A DNA stretch of 64,000 nt. Origin: Leptolyngbya sp. SIO1E4 (GTDB taxonomy: Bacteria; Cyanobacteriota; Cyanobacteriia; Phormidesmidales; Phormidesmidaceae). Shown here piece by piece: positions 63,296-64,000 of the stretch. The number at the start of each line of letters is the position of its first letter. Positions within the stretch are counted from its first letter, which is position 1. Both the position numbers and the translations under genes were made by a program. The DNA lies in assembly GCA_010672825.2 (NCBI GenBank), contig JAAHFU020000002.1:1128001-1192000 (forward strand), given 5' to 3'. The notes beneath the pieces are model-generated. The model was not told the DNA's origin, did not search any database, and saw only the letters and a list, made by a program, of their open reading frames with translations.

Positions 63296-64000
63296 CAAAA
63301 GTCACCGAGGACTGAGACTTTCTCACTAAAAGGACTCGGAAACGCCAAATGTAGGCGGCAGCGGCCACTGCCAGCCCCACGTATGACCCGATCCAAATCC
63401 CAACTCCACCGAGGGGGGTGTGGAACCCTAGCCAATACCCCAAAAGCAGCCCTATGCACCAGTATGCAAAAATCCCCAAAAGCATGGGTACTCGGGTATC
63501 CTGCAACCCCTGGAGAACCCCATTGGCGGTTCGCTGAATGCCATCTACCACCTGCCCGAACCCAGCAACTGTCAGCAACGTTACGCCTATCTGCAACACA
63601 TCCTGGTTGATGGGGTCATTTACATCTAAATAGACGCTGATGATGGGCTCTGGCAAAGTGAGGAAGATAATTGCAGCCATAAACATGACGGCGATCGCAG
63701 AACTCACGCTCACCATGGCTGCTCGTCTGACCCCAACCCAGTTGCGCTGTCCATACCACTGCCCCACTCGAATCGTCGCCGCATAGGACATCGCCAGGGG
63801 CACCATAAATATCACTACAACGGTTTGCAATGCCAGCTGGTGAGCCGCTAAAACATGGGTGCCCAATGCGCCCATCATGAAGGTCATCACGGTAAAAAGA
63901 CCATGCTCCAAAATGGTTGAAATGCCGATAGGAAGCCCAATTTTGAGGAGCGATCGCAGCACTACAGGCTCCAGAGAATGCAGCTGATGAAAGAGACGAT
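63285..64000 (-). CDS. MATE-family efflux transporter, C-terminal part
   Basis: The frame is open to the right window edge, so the GTG at 63962 is internal and the N-terminal half lies outside. The visible about 238 residues begin RLFHQLHSLEPVVLRSLLKI and continue GLPIGISTILEHGLFTVMTF, then LAAHQLALQTVVVIFMVPLA and ATIRVGQWYGQRN. Six hydrophobic helices follow. MATE transporters export drugs or metabolites with Na+ or H+. The last residues (KSQSSVTFVNG) end in a low-complexity intergenic tract. Confidence 0.92.
   Translation of the reverse strand, partial: RLFHQLHSLEPVVLRSLLKIGLPIGISTILEHGLFTVMTFMMGALGTHVLAAHQLALQTVVVIFMVPLAMSYAATIRVGQWYGQRNWVGVRRAAMVSVSSAIAVMFMAAIIFLTLPEPIISVYLDVNDPINQDVLQIGVTLLTVAGFGQVVDGIQRTANGVLQGLQDTRVPMLLGIFAYWCIGLLLGYWLGFHTPLGGVGIWIGSYVGLAVAAAAYIWRFRVLLVRKSQSSVTFVNG

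Overview
The window comes from a cyanobacterium, probably a filamentous Leptolyngbya-like lineage. The assignment rests on frequent HIP1 octamers (GCGATCGC, for example 7204-7211), an asd-dapA-rnj gene order, a cyanobacterial RNase E with an Arg-rich tail next to rnhB, a carboxysome-type shell protein, a group 3 sigma factor of the SigF type, an NdhD subunit of NDH-1, and a nifJ/dihydroorotate-dehydrogenase-like pair. The genus is inferred. No tRNA, rRNA, CRISPR array or intact transposase was seen.

Left part (1-17.7 kb), ordinary chromosome: lysine/threonine-family amino acid synthesis (asd, dapA), then an RNA-decay block (rnj, rne, rnhB). Next come a GntR regulator, a lone BMC shell protein facing a dienelactone hydrolase, sigF followed by a lipoprotein with a PilP/GspC-like domain, a 0.9-kb hairpin-rich gap, ndhD with a strong terminator, and a divergent pair of membrane proteins (GT39-type glycosyltransferase and DUF2079).

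Centre (17.8-44 kb), the accessory highlight: a complete extracellular/thylakoid-type contractile injection system (eCIS/tCIS). Reading down the minus strand from 42.2 kb it encodes an AAA+ ATPase, DUF4255 terminator, an unassigned conserved protein, one sheath, two tube proteins, a 54-residue DUF5908 protein, a LysM tube-baseplate adaptor, a VgrG-like spike, a gp25 wedge, a PAAR-like tip and a giant J-like baseplate protein. Two paralogous fibre proteins, a coiled-coil protein, a second baseplate protein and the tape measure follow. Many of these genes overlap or are separated by a few bases, which indicates one long operon. Divergent from the ATPase is a candidate effector: a DUF4157 (eCIS core) leader with an HELTH motif, fused to a His-rich C-terminal domain of about 260 residues that I do not recognise. 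A Uma2-type endonuclease remnant sits in opposite orientation inside the operon. A 1.1-kb gene-free stretch carrying a duplicated hairpin repeat follows the effector.

Right part (45-64 kb), housekeeping again and visibly more GC-rich: nifJ plus the DHOD-like gene, a proline-rich membrane repeat protein, an aminopeptidase P, ppx, a site-2 protease-TPR fusion, a family 2 glycosyltransferase, a Nudix hydrolase, folK, a small exported protein, pyrE, a YedY/sulfite-oxidase-like molybdoenzyme, and a MATE transporter cut by the window edge.
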